Shown piece by piece: positions 5,657 through 7,778 of a DNA stretch of 7,778 nt. This stretch comes from an uncultured Clostridia bacterium (GTDB taxonomy: Bacteria; Bacillota; Clostridia; TANB77; CAG-508), in assembly GCA_944393275.1 (NCBI GenBank), contig CALXZQ010000053.1, positions 1 through 7,778 on the forward strand. Direction: 5' to 3'. Position 1 is the first letter of the stretch. Every line of letters begins with the position of its first letter. The position numbers and the translations under genes are program-made. The notes beneath the pieces are model-generated. The model did not search any database and was not told the origin of the DNA. It was given only the letters and a program-made list of their open reading frames with translations.

Positions 5657-6541
5657 ATGATAGATTTACATATTCATTCAAACCACTCAGATGGTACATT
5701 TTCTGTAATAGAAATATTAAAAGAAGCCCAAAGAATGAATCTTGATGTTATATCTATAACAGATCATGATAGTATAAAAGCATATAAAGAATTAGAAAAC
5801 ATAGATGTAAAAAAATATTATTCAGGGAAAATTATTGTCGGTGCTGAGATGAAATCAGTATTTAAAGATATTCCAGTAGAAATTTTAGGATATAACATAG
5901 ATCTAAAAAAGGCAAAACAAAGAAAATATATAGATAGTTTAGAAACTTTGTATTTAAATATACAAAGAGAATACTTAAAACATTTAAAAGAAGTAGGAAA
6001 AACAATAGGTTTGAAATTTAATGAAGATATTTATATAAATGAAAATAAGATGCAATATGCTTCAGATATTTTTCAAACAGAAATAAAAAAATATCCGGAA
6101 AATATAGATATACTAAAAAAGAATAATATAAAATTAGAACCAAATTTCTATAGAGCAGCGCAATGTAATCCTAATACAGTTTTTTATATAAAAGAAACAG
6201 ATCGTTTTCCTAAAGTAAAAGAATTAATAGATGAAATACATAAAACAGGTGGACTTGCTTTTCTTGCACATCCATACATATATCCATTAGAAAATACGTT
6301 AGAGTTTGTAGAGCAAATAATTAATGAAACTGACTTAGATGGATTAGAATGCTATTATTCATATTTTACTAAAGAACAAACAGAGTCTTTAATCAAATTA
6401 TGTAAAAAACACAATCTATATATATCAGGAGGGACAGACTTTCATGGACAAAATAGATTAGACACTAAATTAGGAATAGGAACAGGAGACTTAAATATAG
6501 GAAAAGAAGTTATAAATGAATGGATAAATAAGGGGAGATAG
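5657..6541 (+). CDS. PHP-domain metal-dependent phosphoesterase, substrate uncertain
   Basis: A 294-residue member of the PHP superfamily, which hydrolyses phosphoester bonds with a trinuclear metal centre. Ligand motifs are visible in the family order: DLHIHSNHSDGT at 3-14 (His5, His7, Asp12), TDHD at 35-38 (His37), Glu64 in GAEM, AHPY at 204-207 (His205), and GGTDFHG at 258-264 (Asp261, His263). All the usual metal ligands are present, so it should be catalytically active. Length and layout resemble YciV (RNase AM / 3',5'-nucleoside bisphosphate phosphatase, 293 residues in E. coli). However, residues about 85-180, between the Glu64 block and AHPY, are Lys/Asn/Tyr-rich and do not obviously match that group. 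Histidinol phosphatase HisK is an alternative but less likely, with no his genes nearby. AGGAG (5646-5650) is 6 bases before the ATG. It lies between thyX and tyrS with gaps of 9 and 2 bases. Confidence 0.88.
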   Translation: MIDLHIHSNHSDGTFSVIEILKEAQRMNLDVISITDHDSIKAYKELENIDVKKYYSGKIIVGAEMKSVFKDIPVEILGYNIDLKKAKQRKYIDSLETLYLNIQREYLKHLKEVGKTIGLKFNEDIYINENKMQYASDIFQTEIKKYPENIDILKKNNIKLEPNFYRAAQCNPNTVFYIKETDRFPKVKELIDEIHKTGGLAFLAHPYIYPLENTLEFVEQIINETDLDGLECYYSYFTKEQTESLIKLCKKHNLYISGGTDFHGQNRLDTKLGIGTGDLNIGKEVINEWINKGR

Positions 6542-6543
6542 GA

Positions 6544-7767
6544 ATGACATTAGTAGAAGAATTAAAATGGAGAGGACTTATAAAGGATATTTCAAGTCCT
6601 GAGTTAGAAGAAAAATTAAATAAAGGTGGATTAACATTTTATATAGGAACAGATCCTACGGCAGACAGTTTGCATGTAGGTCATTTATCAAGCTTCTTAA
6701 TCTCAAAAAGATTAAAAGAAGCAGGACATAACCCAATATTATTAGTAGGTGGAGGAACAGGAATGATAGGGGATCCTAGACCTACTACTGAAAGAGCTAT
6801 GATATCAAAACAAGAAGTAGAGCATAATTTCAAGTGCTTAAAAGCTCAGGTTGAAAAGATATTTGGATTTAGAGTTGTAAATAATAATGATTGGTATAAA
6901 GATATAAATGTAATAGACTTTTTAAGAGATTATGGAAAATTCTTTAATGTAAATTATATGCTTGATAAAGATATAATAAGAAGAAGATTAGAATCAGGAA
7001 TAACATATACAGAGTTTTCATATATGATTTTACAGGCATTAGATTTTAAATATTTGCATGAACACGAAAATGTAGATTTACAATGTGCAGGTTCTGACCA
7101 ATGGGGAAATATAACAGCAGGAATAGATCTAATCAGACGTTCTACAGGAGATGAAGTTTATGGATTTACAATGCCACTAGTAACAGATTCTCAAGGTAAA
7201 AAGTTTGGTAAAAGTGAAGGAAATGCTTTATGGTTAGACAAAAATAAAACTTCTAGCTATAAGCTATATCAGTTCTTTATAAATGTTGAAGATTGTATGG
7301 TTATAGATTACTTAAAAATATATACATTCCTTTCAAAAGAAGAAATTGAGGAATATGAAAAGAAAAATAACGAACATCCTGAACTAAGAGAAGCACACAA
7401 AGCATTAGCAAGAGAAATAATAACATTCTTACATGGAAAAGAAGAATATGAAAGAGCTGTAAGTCTAGCTGAACATTTATTCAACAATGAATTTAAAGAT
7501 TTAACTAAACAAGATATATCAGAACTATTTGATGAGCAAGATATGAAACAAGTAAGCTCTAATATAAATATAGTAGATTTAATTGTAGAAATAGGTGCAG
7601 CTACTAGTAAAAGAGAAGCAAAAGAATTTATATCAAGCGGAGCTATATCTATAAATGGAGAAAAAATATCAGATACAGCACAAGAAATTACAGATGATTT
7701 CTTTATTGACAATACATATATAATAGCAAGAAGAGGTAAAAAGAACTACTATATTGGTAGAAAATAA
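6544..7767 (+). CDS. tyrS: Tyrosyl-tRNA synthetase TyrS
   Basis: A class I aminoacyl-tRNA synthetase that charges tRNA-Tyr in the cytoplasm. The 407-residue product is complete. Catalytic domain: Tyr33 and Asp37 in FYIGTDPTADS, the HIGH-type HVGH at 44-47, and VGGGTGMIGDPRP. The tyrosine pocket lies around YMILQALDF at 160-168 and GSDQWGN at 183-189, and the KMSKS-type loop is KFGKS at 220-224. The C-terminal S4 RNA-binding domain covers about residues 340-407 (TSKREAKEFISSGAISINGE). Length and the KFGKS form are usual for bacterial TyrRS. GGGGAG (6532-6537) lies inside the end of the PHP gene, 6 bases before the ATG, and only 2 bases separate the genes, so translation is probably coupled. 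No T-box leader precedes it, unlike many Firmicute tyrS genes. Eleven AT-rich bases follow the stop, too few to judge a terminator. Confidence 0.98.
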   Translation: MTLVEELKWRGLIKDISSPELEEKLNKGGLTFYIGTDPTADSLHVGHLSSFLISKRLKEAGHNPILLVGGGTGMIGDPRPTTERAMISKQEVEHNFKCLKAQVEKIFGFRVVNNNDWYKDINVIDFLRDYGKFFNVNYMLDKDIIRRRLESGITYTEFSYMILQALDFKYLHEHENVDLQCAGSDQWGNITAGIDLIRRSTGDEVYGFTMPLVTDSQGKKFGKSEGNALWLDKNKTSSYKLYQFFINVEDCMVIDYLKIYTFLSKEEIEEYEKKNNEHPELREAHKALAREIITFLHGKEEYERAVSLAEHLFNNEFKDLTKQDISELFDEQDMKQVSSNINIVDLIVEIGAATSKREAKEFISSGAISINGEKISDTAQEITDDFFIDNTYIIARRGKKNYYIGRK

Positions 7768-7778
7768 ATATAAAAAAA

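Noticed and set aside
473..7767. Possible alternative genetic code, since no gene here ends in TGA
   Set aside because: No in-frame TGA occurs in any gene and all tryptophans are TGG. Rare TGA stops are normal for AT-rich Clostridia using the standard table.

Overview
The window is very AT-rich (by eye about a quarter G+C). It is densely packed and uses A/T-ending codons, strong AGGAGG-type ribosome binding sites and only TAA or TAG stops. There are no in-frame TGA codons, and tryptophan is TGG throughout. Together with the protein families this points to a low-GC Firmicute, most likely a Clostridia-like gut or anaerobic lineage. I cannot name the species from sequence alone.

Left part (1-1325, minus strand): the gene order in the direction of transcription is a 103-residue Ser/Thr/Asn-rich exported protein with one C-terminal membrane span, its rho-independent terminator, a 137-residue protein of the same architecture, and then smpB. 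smpB has its own strong promoter and runs off the left edge. The two small proteins are of unknown function.

Right part (1394-7767, plus strand): a promoter with a perfect -10 drives a PP-loop protein recognised as a MurL-type epimerase (1486-2868). Its end overlaps by 8 bases the GTG start of a MurD-family ligase (2861-4207). The pair matches the alternative peptidoglycan route known from Xanthomonas. In that route L-glutamate, not D-glutamate, is added to UDP-MurNAc-L-Ala, and the terminal residue is then epimerised on the nucleotide precursor. tcdA (tRNA t6A dehydratase) follows after 10 bases. A second promoter in the 74-base gap precedes thyX, a PHP-domain phosphoesterase gene and tyrS, which are spaced by 9 and 2 bases. 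No terminator is visible between the two groups, so read-through is possible.

Functionally the plus-strand genes are housekeeping: cell-wall precursor synthesis, tRNA modification and charging, and dTMP synthesis. The point of most interest is the murL-murD coupling. No RNA genes, CRISPR arrays, insertion sequences or other mobile elements were seen, and no gene-free stretch reaches 300 bases.
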